From assembly GCF_001665295.1 (NCBI RefSeq), contig NZ_LZSE01000046.1, positions 1 to 48,451 on the forward strand: 48,451 nucleotides of DNA. The letters run 5' to 3'. Below are positions 41,719-48,451 of the stretch, one piece after another. Position numbers and translations under genes: made by a program. Source of the stretch: Mycobacterium sp. 1554424.7. Lineage in GTDB: Bacteria > Actinomycetota > Actinomycetes > Mycobacteriales > Mycobacteriaceae. Position 1 is the stretch's first letter. Every line of letters starts with the position of its first letter. The notes under the pieces were generated by a model, which saw only the letters and a program-made list of their open reading frames with translations, was not told where the DNA came from and did no database searches.

Positions 41719-42879
41719 GTGCACCGTCGTACAGCTCTGAAGCTCCCATTGCTGCTGGCGGCGGGCACGGCCTTGGCCCATGCACCCCGGGCCTCGGCGG
41801 ATCCCGCGCCGCGCTCCTCCGGGGAGATAACCCGGTGGTCCCCCGACCGTGCCAACCGCTGGTATGAGGCGCAGGGATGGCTCGTCGGCGCCAACTACAT
41901 CACGTCGAACGCCATCAATCAGCTCGAGATGTTTCAGCCCGGCACCTACGACCTTCGGCGCATCAACACCGAGCTGGGCTGGGCCCGGGCGTTCGGTTTC
42001 AACAGCGTGCGGGTGTTCCTGCATGACCAGCTCTGGGCCCAGGACGCCCGCGGCTTCCACACCCGCCTCGCGCAGTTCGTCAGCGTCGCCGCGAGCCACG
42101 GCATCAGGCCGCTGTTCGTGTTCTTCGACTCCTGTTGGGACCCGTTCCCGAAACTGGGCCCGCAGCGCGCGCCGAGGCCCGGCGTCCACAACTCGGGGTG
42201 GGTGCAAAGCCCCGGCGCCGAACGCCTCGGCGACCCCGCCTACACCCAGGTCCTGCACGACTACGTGACCAGTGTGTTGACCCAATTCCGCAGCGACAAC
42301 CGGATTTTGGGGTGGGACCTGTGGAACGAGCCCGACAATCCCGCGCGCGTGTACGCCAAAGTCGAACGGAAAGACAAGCTGGAACGGGTCGCGGAGCTGC
42401 TTCCCCAGGTGTTCCGGTGGGCGCGTTCGGTCGATCCGAGTCAGCCGCTGACGAGCGGGGTTTGGCGCGGCGCCGACCAAGGCGAGCGCGCCGGCGCCAG
42501 CGCGATCAGCGACATCCAGCTGAACAACGCCGACGTGATCACCTTCCACTCCTACGCCGAGCCCGCGGGGTTCGAGTCGCGCGTCGCCGAGCTCGCGCCG
42601 ATGGGCCGGCCGATCATCTGCACCGAGTACATGGCCCGGCCCCAGGGCAGCACGATCGAGTCGATCCTGCCCATCGCGAAGCGCCGCAACATCGGCGCCT
42701 TCAACTGGGGGCTGGTCGCCGGGAAGACGCAGACCTACTTCCCGTGGGACTCGTGGGATCACCCGTACGCCGCGCCGCCGAAAGTGTGGTTTCACGACCT
42801 GCTGCAACCCGACGGCCGGCCCTATCGGGACAGCGAGTTCCAGACGGCCCGCAGCCTGGGTGGCGGCGCGCCCACGTAA
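41719..42879 (+). CDS. Exported glycoside hydrolase, GH5-like (Rv3096-like)
   Basis: 386 residues from GTG 41719. The N-terminus HRRTALKLPLLLAAGTALAHA has a twin-arginine motif, pointing to Tat export. The barrel has FNSVRVFLHDQLW, the acid/base Glu in LGWDLWNEPDN and the likely nucleophile Glu in PIICTEYMARP, as in clan A glycosidases. It resembles Rv3096 of M. tuberculosis. It would cut a beta-glycoside in the cell envelope or environment; the sugar is unknown. The 206 bases before it show no gene and no strong ribosome site. Confidence 0.8.
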   Translation: MHRRTALKLPLLLAAGTALAHAPRASADPAPRSSGEITRWSPDRANRWYEAQGWLVGANYITSNAINQLEMFQPGTYDLRRINTELGWARAFGFNSVRVFLHDQLWAQDARGFHTRLAQFVSVAASHGIRPLFVFFDSCWDPFPKLGPQRAPRPGVHNSGWVQSPGAERLGDPAYTQVLHDYVTSVLTQFRSDNRILGWDLWNEPDNPARVYAKVERKDKLERVAELLPQVFRWARSVDPSQPLTSGVWRGADQGERAGASAISDIQLNNADVITFHSYAEPAGFESRVAELAPMGRPIICTEYMARPQGSTIESILPIAKRRNIGAFNWGLVAGKTQTYFPWDSWDHPYAAPPKVWFHDLLQPDGRPYRDSEFQTARSLGGGAPT

Positions 42880-42897
42880 AACGCGCTCCGAGCTGCG

Positions 42898-43308
42898 CTA
42901 AGCGGTGGCCGGAAGGAGTTCGGCAATGAGCGCGTGGACGTGCCTGACGATGTCATCGCGGATGCCGCGAACGATGTCGGGGGGTTGGCCTTCCGGGTCC
43001 TTGAGTTTCCAGTCGCGGTAAGTGACGCCGGGGAAGTAGGGGCTGATGTCGCCGCAGCCCATCGTGATCACGATGTCGCTGGCCCGCACGGCGCCGGGGG
43101 TGAGGAGTTTGGGCGCTGCGGCGGTGATGTCGATGCCAATTTCAGCCATCGCTGCGACGGCGGCAGGGCTGATCGCCGAGCCGGGTTCGGTTCCGGCGGA
43201 GCGAACTTCGATGCGGTCGCCGGCGAGGTGCGTGAGCAGCGCAGCGGCCATTTGAGAGCGGCCGGCGTTGTGCACGCAGACGAACAGGACGCTGGGTTTG
43301 GCGCTCAT
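42898..43308 (-). CDS. arsC: Low-molecular-weight phosphatase-fold arsenate reductase, ArsC-like
   Basis: 136 residues. The phosphate loop C-x5-R is C-V-H-N-A-G-R-S-Q near residue 12, followed by SAGTEPG and an MGCGDISPYFPG segment with a Cys; WKLKDPEGQPPDIVRGIRD is the usual end. This type reduces arsenate with mycothiol/mycoredoxin or thioredoxin. I chose ATG 43308; the frame upstream is not supported. No ArsR or arsenite pump is near, so it is an orphan. Confidence 0.85.
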   Translation of the reverse strand: MSAKPSVLFVCVHNAGRSQMAAALLTHLAGDRIEVRSAGTEPGSAISPAAVAAMAEIGIDITAAAPKLLTPGAVRASDIVITMGCGDISPYFPGVTYRDWKLKDPEGQPPDIVRGIRDDIVRHVHALIAELLPATA

Positions 43309-43473
43309 CGACTGGGGCTCCAGGACGGCGTGGTCCCCGCCTCGCAACTTCGCAGCGCGAAACCAGGGAAGTTCTCGATTTGAAATTTGCCCATTCTGTG
43401 CCCAACCCCCGCCCACTCAGCAGCGCTGGGGCGTTACGCAGGCATATTACCTGCGAATTCTTATTCGTTTCCG

Positions 43474-43563
43474 TGGCGGTGGCGGAGGGATTTGAACCCT
43501 CGGACGGTGTTAGCCGTCACACGCTTTCGAGGCGTGCTCCTTAGGCCGCTCGGACACGCCACC
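43474..43563 (-). tRNA. tRNA-Ser (anticodon CGA), CCA encoded
   Basis: On the minus strand the acceptor 5' GGTGGCG pairs with CGCCACC; the anticodon stem CACGC/GCGTG closes the loop CTCGAAA, giving anticodon CGA for UCG. A long variable arm (TGACGGCTAACACCGTC) and the T arm GAGGGTTCAAATCCCTC are class II tRNA features. The discriminator base is G at 43477, and CCA is encoded at 43476-43474. Confidence 0.95.
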
Positions 43564-43685
43564 GCCAGGCAGCTTACCGAACCCCTGGCCGCTCGCCCCA
43601 ATCGCTGGCCGCTACCGAGATGGCCGCCATGGTTGTGCTGGCGCCGCGATCACAGCCCGCACGGCAATCTCGACGCCACGGGCAC

Positions 43686-44147
43686 TCATCCCAATCGCTG
43701 GCGCGCGAAGAAGGCCTCCAGCGGCGCGGCGCACTCCCGCGCGAGCACGCCGCCGCGCACTTCCGGGCGATGGTTGAGCCGACGGTCGCGGACCACGTCC
43801 CACAGCGACCCGACGGCTCCCGTCTTGGGCTCCCACGCGCCGAACACCAGCCGCGCGACGCGGGCCAACACCAGCGCGCCGGCGCACATGGTGCACGGCT
43901 CGACGGTCACCGCGAGCGTGGCCCCCTCCAGCCGCCACCCGTCGCCGAGCACGCCGGCCGCCGCCCGCATCGCCAGGATTTCGGCGTGCGCGGTCGGATC
44001 GCCCAGGGCCTCACGGGCATTGACCGCCCGGGCGAGTTCCGTTCCGTCGGCGCCGATCACCACCGCACCGATCGGCACGTCGCGCGGCCCCGCCGTCGCG
44101 GCGACCTCCAGCGCGGAACGGATCAGGCCTTCGTCGTCGGCGATCAC
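43686..44147 (-). CDS. tadA: tRNA-specific adenosine deaminase TadA
   Basis: 153 residues from GTG 44147, which gives the length of Rv3752c. The zinc site is H-A-E in DPTAHAEILAM and P-C-T-M-C in TVEPCTMCAGA. It makes inosine at position 34 of tRNA-Arg(ACG). The next gene upstream on the same strand encodes its associated protein. The frame goes on to 44192 through repeat sequence, which I do not count as coding. Confidence 0.93.
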   Translation of the reverse strand: MIADDEGLIRSALEVAATAGPRDVPIGAVVIGADGTELARAVNAREALGDPTAHAEILAMRAAAGVLGDGWRLEGATLAVTVEPCTMCAGALVLARVARLVFGAWEPKTGAVGSLWDVVRDRRLNHRPEVRGGVLARECAAPLEAFFARQRLG

Positions 44148-44165
44148 CGACCGGGCTTGATGGCG

Positions 44166-44243
44166 GCGACCCGCTTCGCCCGGCTCCATCATTTGTGGCG
44201 ACCCGCTGCGCCCGGCTCCGCCGCGCTTGCGATCGCCACGGCC
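44166..44243 (+). repeat. Dispersed intergenic repeat, full copy with internal duplication
   Basis: GGCGACCCGCTTCGCCCGGCTCC at 44166-44188 is repeated as GGCGACCCGCTGCGCCCGGCTCC at 44199-44221, then CGCCGCGCTTGCGATCGCCACGG. Part of the unit recurs at 16796-16826 after ligC. Both copies lie between genes. Confidence 0.5.
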
Positions 44244-44253
44244 GCGCTCGCGA

Positions 44254-44775
44254 TCACCGACCCAAGCGGTCGATCACCGCCGACAGCTCGTCGGCAAAGC
44301 CCATCTCGCGGGCGATGCGGCCCAGTTGCTCGTCGGCGTACAGGTCGGTCTCGTCGAGGATGACGCCCAGCACCGCCTCGGGCAGCCCGACGTCGGACAG
44401 CAACCCGAGGTCGCCCTCCTCGAACGGATCCGCGTCCTCGAGGTCCTCGGGGTCGATGTCGGCGTCGAGGTTGTCGAGCACCTCGGCGGCGATGTCGTAG
44501 TCCAACGCGGCGGTGGCGTCCGAGAGCAGCAGCCGGGTCCCGAACGGGCCCGGGCGCACGATGACGAAGAACTCGTCGTCGACGTCGAGGAGCCCGAACA
44601 CCGCGCCCGAGCTGCGCAGCTCACGCAGCTCCGTCTCGGCGGTCTGCAGGCTCGTCAGCGCCTTGGCGCCCATGGGATAGCAGCGCCACTTGCCCTCTTC
44701 TCGCACCACCGCGACGCCGAAGCCGTCCGGTGTGTCCGCGGACGGGCCTTGCGCTGGCGCCCGCTGTGCTCCCAT
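44254..44775 (-). CDS. tRNA adenosine deaminase-associated protein (Rv3753c-like)
   Basis: 173 residues, acidic. GFGVAVVREEGKWRCYPMGA, then FGLLDVDDEFFVIVRPGP and an Asp/Glu-rich stretch around DIDPEDLEDADPFEEGDLG. It is consistently beside tadA in mycobacteria and is named only for this. No catalytic motif is known. The region between it and tadA is filled by a repeat. Confidence 0.85.
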   Translation of the reverse strand: MGAQRAPAQGPSADTPDGFGVAVVREEGKWRCYPMGAKALTSLQTAETELRELRSSGAVFGLLDVDDEFFVIVRPGPFGTRLLLSDATAALDYDIAAEVLDNLDADIDPEDLEDADPFEEGDLGLLSDVGLPEAVLGVILDETDLYADEQLGRIAREMGFADELSAVIDRLGR

Positions 44776-44856
44776 GGGCGCCTACGCTAGTCGCTGACCA
44801 GGCCACCTGACCAGATGGAACACCGCCGCCCGGCAAAAGTGTGCAAACCTAAGACT

Positions 44857-45828
44857 GTGTCCCGCCCTGTATCCAAGACACCGGTTTGCGTGCTCGGGCT
44901 GGGTCTGATCGGCGGCTCGATCATGCGGGCCGCCACGGCGGCCGGCCGCGACGTGTTCGGCTACAACCGGTCGGTCGAGGGCGCGCACGCGGCCATCGCC
45001 GACGGCTTCGACGCCAGCACCGATCTCACTCGAACGCTGACCCGGGCCGCCGACACCGGCGCCCTGATCGTCCTGGCCGTGCCGATGCCGGCGCTGGCGA
45101 GCATGCTCGCCCACGTCAGCGAGCTGGCCCCCGACTGCCCGCTGACCGACGTCACCAGCGTCAAGTGCGCGGTCCTCGACGCGGTCGCCGCGGCCGGCCT
45201 GCAGGAGCGCTTCGTCGGCGGTCACCCGATGACGGGCACCGCCGACTCGGGCTGGGCCGCCGGCTACGCCGGGCTGTTCACCAGGGCCCCGTGGGTGATC
45301 AGCGTGGACGACCACGTCGACCCCGGGGTGTGGACGCTGGTGATGACGCTCGCGCTGGACTGCGGCGCGCTGGTGGTACCCGCCCGATCGGACGAGCACG
45401 ACGCCGCCGCGGCCGCCATCTCGCACCTGCCCCACCTGCTCGCCGAGGCCCTGGCCGTCTCCGCCGCCGAGGTCCCCCTGGCCTTCGCGCTGGCGGCCGG
45501 CTCCTTCCGCGACGGCACCCGGGTGGCCGGCACCGCCCCGGACCTGGTGCGGGCGATGTGCGAGGGCAACGCCGAGCAGCTGCTCCCGGCCGTCGACCGG
45601 GTGATCGAGTTGCTCGGCCGCGCCCGCGACTCGCTGGCCAGCCACAATTCGCTCGCCGAGCTCGTCGACGCCGGCCATGCCGCGCGGACGCGCTACGACA
45701 GCTTCCCGCGGTCCGACATCTTCACCGTCGTCATCGGCGCGGAGAAGTGGCGCGAGGAACTGGCCGCCGCGGGCCGGGCGGGCGGGGTGATCAGATCCGC
45801 TCTGCCAAGCTTGGATAGTCCACAATGA
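44857..45828 (+). CDS. tyrA: Prephenate dehydrogenase TyrA
   Basis: 323 residues from GTG 44857. [13 protein letters not shown] is the NAD site, [12 protein letters not shown] and [15 protein letters not shown] (catalytic His) are the prephenate-dehydrogenase blocks, and the C-terminal dimer domain is helical. It oxidises prephenate to hydroxyphenylpyruvate for tyrosine synthesis. Divergent from the tadA-associated gene as Rv3754 is. Its 3' end overlaps the convergent Rv3755c-like gene by 38 bases. Confidence 0.93.
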   Translation: MSRPVSKTPVCVLGLGLIGGSIMRAATAAGRDVFGYNRSVEGAHAAIADGFDASTDLTRTLTRAADTGALIVLAVPMPALASMLAHVSELAPDCPLTDVTSVKCAVLDAVAAAGLQERFVGGHPMTGTADSGWAAGYAGLFTRAPWVISVDDHVDPGVWTLVMTLALDCGALVVPARSDEHDAAAAAISHLPHLLAEALAVSAAEVPLAFALAAGSFRDGTRVAGTAPDLVRAMCEGNAEQLLPAVDRVIELLGRARDSLASHNSLAELVDAGHAARTRYDSFPRSDIFTVVIGAEKWREELAAAGRAGGVIRSALPSLDSPQ

Positions 45829-46390
45829 ACCCGTCCTCGTCGACGCTCACGGTGGTGTCGGCGACGGGGGAGCGCAACTTGATTCCGTCGAGACGGCCCT
45901 CGCTGGTGTAGCTCACGGTCGCCGCGGTGACGGACATGTCGGGCACGTTCACGTAGACCATCGGCAGCGTGACCGTGTCCGCCCGTTCGTGCAGCGCGAG
46001 GCGCCGGATGGGCAGCGCGTTGAAGAACGGACTGAACACGACGTCGACATCCAGCGCGCCGTTGTATCCCGCGCGCCGCTCGCCCTGGTGGTCGGTGACC
46101 AGCCACATGTTTTCCTCGTCCCGGGCGATGGAAAGCACGCGTTCGCGCTCGGCCAACGTCACGGTCAACCCGAGCCGCTTGGTGGCGCCGGTCTCGTCGG
46201 TCTGCAGGTCGTAGTACGCGCCGAACGCAGGATTGGTCGCGGTGGCGGCGGCCACGATGCGCCCGTTGGCCCTCATCCGCCTGTTAGACAACTGGATTCG
46301 TACCGATTCCATGCGCGAGATGTCCTGTGCGCGCCAGGTCAACATCGCCTGCCATACGCGCCGGGCGGGGTCCGAAGGGGCTGCGTTCAC
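45791..46390 (-). CDS. Putative glycolipid-binding-fold protein (Rv3755c-like)
   Basis: 199 residues from GTG 46390, the same length as Rv3755c. [40 protein letters not shown] and [15 protein letters not shown] are typical of the putative glycolipid-binding family. A beta-barrel is likely; no membrane segment. It starts five bases before the proZ stop (46395), on the same strand, so it is in line with the proZWV operon and perhaps co-transcribed. Confidence 0.87.
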   Translation of the reverse strand: MNAAPSDPARRVWQAMLTWRAQDISRMESVRIQLSNRRMRANGRIVAAATATNPAFGAYYDLQTDETGATKRLGLTVTLAERERVLSIARDEENMWLVTDHQGERRAGYNGALDVDVVFSPFFNALPIRRLALHERADTVTLPMVYVNVPDMSVTAATVSYTSEGRLDGIKLRSPVADTTVSVDEDGFIVDYPSLAERI

Positions 46391-46394
46391 GCTT

Positions 46395-47141
46395 CTACCG
46401 TAAAACTTGTCCACCGACGGCGGCAGGTTTGTCGGCAACTGCGGTCGGCATCACGTGGTCGCGCCGCCGCAGTCGGCCACGGAACCGGCCGGTGCCGGGC
46501 GCCGACGCCCACACCGCGAGCGCCAACAGGCCATCGAGGATCAGCGCCAACGCGGCGACCATCAGCGCGCCGACCAGCGCGAGTTGGAACTGGCGTTCCT
46601 TGATCCCGTCGATCAGGTAGCGGCCCAGGCCGCCGAGGCTGGCGTAGGCGGCGACGGTCGCGGTGGCGACCACTTGCAGCGTCGCGCTGCGCAGCCCACC
46701 GAGTATCAGCGGCAGTGCGTTGGGTATCTCCGCGCGCAGCAGCACCTGCGTCTCCGTCATGCCCATCGCGCGGGCGGCGTCGACGACCGTGGGCTCGACA
46801 TTGGCAATCCCCGCATAGGTGCCGGCCAGCAGCGACGGCACGCCCAGCAACATCAGGGCGACCAGCGGCGGCCCCAAACCCAGCCCGAACAACAGCACCC
46901 CCAGCAGCAGCACGCCCAGTGTCGGCAGGGCCCTCAGCCCGTTGACGGCGCCGACCACCAGGAGCGTGCCGCGGCCGGTGTGCCCGATGATCAGCCCGAC
47001 TGGGACGGCGATCAGCGCCGAGGCGCCCACCGCGATCGCGGTGTATTCCAGATGCTCCAGAATGCGCGCCGCCAGCCCCACCGGGCCGGTCCAGTTGTCG
47101 GCGGTCGTCAGGTAGGACAGCGCCTGCTGCACGAAGTTCAT
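46395..47141 (-). CDS. proZ: Glycine betaine/proline-type ABC transporter permease ProZ
   Basis: 248 residues with five to six membrane helices. The permease signature with EAA loop is VDAARAMGMTETQVLLRAEI, then PNALPLILGGLRSAT. ATG 47141 overlaps the proW stop. Together with ProW it forms the membrane channel for a compatible solute. The ATPase subunit of the same operon is rearranged, see proV. Confidence 0.92.
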   Translation of the reverse strand: MNFVQQALSYLTTADNWTGPVGLAARILEHLEYTAIAVGASALIAVPVGLIIGHTGRGTLLVVGAVNGLRALPTLGVLLLGVLLFGLGLGPPLVALMLLGVPSLLAGTYAGIANVEPTVVDAARAMGMTETQVLLRAEIPNALPLILGGLRSATLQVVATATVAAYASLGGLGRYLIDGIKERQFQLALVGALMVAALALILDGLLALAVWASAPGTGRFRGRLRRRDHVMPTAVADKPAAVGGQVLR

Positions 47142-47824
47142 CGCGCGCCGCCCACCACCGGGGCGACCACGGACCGGCGGCGGGGGGCGCGCCCGGCTCG
47201 CTCCCACGGCGTGGCCAGCCGGCCCGCCACGACGATGAGCGCGTCGATCACGATCGCCAGCACGAAGAGCGCGATGATGCCGGCGACGATCTGATCGCTC
47301 TTGTCGGTCTGATAGCCCTCGGTGAACCAGGTGCCCAGGCCGCCGATGCCGATCACCGACCCCACCGAGACCATCGCGATGTTGGTGACCACCACCACCC
47401 GCAGCCCGGCGACGAGCACCGGGATGGACAGCGGCAGCTCGACTCTCAGCATCCGCTTGAGGGCCGGATAGCCGATGGCGGTGGCGGCGTCGGACACCTG
47501 GGCGGGCACCGCGTCCAGCGCCTCGAGCACCGCCCGCACCAGCAGCGCGGCGGTGTAGGCGGTCAGGGCAACCATGACGTTGGCCTCGTCGAGGATCCGG
47601 GTTCCGATGATCGTCGGCAACACCACGAACAGCGCCAGCGACGGGATGGTGAACACGACGCTGGCGGTGGCCGTCGTCAGCCGCCGCGCGATCGGCGCGC
47701 GCTGCACCAGCACGCCCAGCGGTACTGCGATCGCCAACCCGATCGCGACGGGCACCAACGACAGCCGCAGATGGACGACGGTCAGGGCCCAGGCGTCGTC
47801 GAGGTGGGTGAGCAGGTAGTGCAT
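47138..47824 (-). CDS. proW: Glycine betaine/proline-type ABC transporter permease ProW
   Basis: 228 residues with six membrane helices; the EAA loop is VSDAATAIGYPALKRMLRVE, then LPLSIPVLVAGLR. GGLGTWFTEGY is the conserved downstream block. ATG 47824 is two bases after the proV C-terminal stop, so the native operon order is proV-proW-proZ. Confidence 0.92.
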   Translation of the reverse strand: MHYLLTHLDDAWALTVVHLRLSLVPVAIGLAIAVPLGVLVQRAPIARRLTTATASVVFTIPSLALFVVLPTIIGTRILDEANVMVALTAYTAALLVRAVLEALDAVPAQVSDAATAIGYPALKRMLRVELPLSIPVLVAGLRVVVVTNIAMVSVGSVIGIGGLGTWFTEGYQTDKSDQIVAGIIALFVLAIVIDALIVVAGRLATPWERAGRAPRRRSVVAPVVGGAR

Positions 47825-47826
47825 GT

Positions 47827-48285
47827 CTAGGCCCTTCGCCGGGCTTCCACCGCGGCCAGCACGTCGGCCGCCAGCACGCCGCCGATCACCTTGCCGCCGT
47901 CGTCGACGGCGACGCCCAGGCCGGACGGCGACGACAGCGCCGCGTCCAGGGCGTGGCTGAGGTTGCCGTCGGGGCGGAACACCGACCCGACGCCGCCCAT
48001 GCTGTCGGACAACGACGCGCCCGCGCGGTGCTTGCGCAGGCCCTCGGCGTCGATCCAGCCGACCGGAGCGCCGGCCGCGTCGACCACCACCGCCCAGCCG
48101 TCCGGGACGCCGGCCTGCGGGAGGCCGGCCTGGGCGATCCGCTCGATGTCGTGCAACGGCAACCCGTCCGCGCCCATCAGCTGCAACCATCGGTAGCCAC
48201 GGCCGAGGCCGATGAACCTGGCGACAAATTCGTTGGCCGGGCGCGATAGCAGCTGCGCGGGTTCGTCGTACTGCTGCAGCACGCC
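47827..48285 (-). pseudogene. proV: proV, C-terminal part (CBS domain end), cut from its ATPase core
   Basis: The minus strand reads GVLQQYDEPAQLLSRPANEF, VARFIGLGRGYRWLQLMGAD, then CBS-domain sequence ending VIGGVLAADVLAAVEARRRA. This is the C-terminal third of a ProV ATPase. Upstream of GVLQQ the minus strand no longer matches ProV: the signature, Walker B and H-loop should come there but are absent. The ATPase core is found instead on the plus strand from 48272. The fragment would not be functional alone. Confidence 0.8.
48272..48285. other. Inversion breakpoint in proV at a short palindrome
   Basis: TGCTGCAGCACGCC contains the 10-base palindrome TGCTGCAGCA at 48272-48281. It is shared by the minus-strand G-V-L-Q-Q codons and the plus-strand L-Q-H-A-G codons. 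If the intact gene had G-G-V-L-Q-Q at the far site, the two sites would be inverted repeats of about 14 bases, enough to mediate an inversion. Confidence 0.6.
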
Positions 48286-48451
48286 GGCCTGATGCCGCAT
48301 CAACGCGTGATCGACAACGTGGCAACGGTTCCGGTGCTCAAGGGCAGGTCCCGCCGCGACGCCCGCAAGGCCGCCTACGGGGTGCTCGAACGCGTCGGCT
48401 TGGACGCCAAGATCGCCTCCCGCTACCCGGCGCAGCTCTCCGGCGGAGAAC
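48272..48451 (+). pseudogene. proV: proV ATPase core in inverted orientation, runs off the window
   Basis: The plus strand reads LQHAGLMPHQRVIDNVATVP, then VLKGRSRRDARKAAYGVLER, VGLDAKIASRYPAQLSGGE. This is the Q-loop to signature region of an ABC ATPase of the ProV type. It is adjacent to, and opposite in strand from, the ProV C-terminal part. The Walker A part and the Walker B to H-loop part would lie outside the window to the right. An inversion inside proV explains the arrangement; an assembly or library chimera is the alternative. Confidence 0.75.

Overview
This window comes from a slow-growing, high-GC Mycobacterium, most like a non-tuberculous species near the M. avium complex. The evidence is a PPE protein of the MPTR type, a cutinase-like esterase, LigC with its Prim-PolC partner, a wax-ester synthase/DGAT, a CYP164-type P450, GTG starts and ATGA/GTGA overlaps. 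As I recall the M. tuberculosis map, several blocks are colinear with Rv3724-Rv3726 (cutinase, SDR, zinc ADH), Rv3730c-Rv3731 (Prim-PolC, ligC), Rv3733c-Rv3734c (NUDIX, tgs2) and Rv3752c-Rv3758c (tadA to proV). Between these blocks lie accessory gene sets.

Layout. 1-3.05 kb: PPE-MPTR tail (probably frameshifted at its very start), the LipL-type esterase, a small membrane protein and csbD behind a SigF-like promoter. 3.1-6.5 kb: cutinase, SDR, ADH and PPOX-fold genes. 6.5-9.3 kb: a TetR, an SDR and a P450 linked by three copies of one palindromic operator, with the remnant of a mycofactocin-type SDR in front of the P450. 9.35-11.4 kb: a second TetR facing a thioesterase-SDR pair across a 20-bp inverted repeat. 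11.5-13.6 kb: a LysA-like protein lacking the PLP lysine, coupled to a rhomboid-like membrane protein. 14-16.8 kb: universal stress protein, then divergent Prim-PolC and LigC. 16.8-23.9 kb: two secreted paralogs, a phage-type domain protein, CYP164, haloalkane dehalogenase, NUDIX, Tgs2, DUF1330 and an exported protein. 24-29 kb: a five-gene, fully overlapping operon (reductase, VOC, SDR, TetR, reductase) facing an SDR over a 15-bp palindrome. 29-33.2 kb: two coiled-coil proteins, a small orphan gene and a NarL-type two-component system, in slightly lower-GC DNA. 33.4-35.3 kb: a TPM-like membrane protein with a repeat tail. 35.3-40.05 kb: a compact five-gene operon (sulfotransferase, metallo-beta-lactamase-fold hydrolase, SDR, VOC, luciferase-like monooxygenase). 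40.1-43.3 kb: DUF2237, TM2-type protein, DUF6941-like protein, GH5-like glycosidase and arsC. 43.5-48.45 kb: tRNA-Ser(CGA), tadA and its partner, tyrA, a glycolipid-binding-fold gene, proZ, proW and a rearranged proV.

The strongest anomalies are these. (1) proV is broken by an apparent internal inversion: its C-terminal part is on the minus strand, and its ATPase core reads on the plus strand from a short palindrome at 48272. (2) The sulfotransferase/MBL operon looks like an undescribed pathway for making and processing a sulfated metabolite. (3) The LysA-like protein has lost three active-site residues and is joined to a rhomboid-like partner. (4) Three TetR circuits have operators that can be read directly from the sequence. 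Homology statements are from memory; no database search was run.
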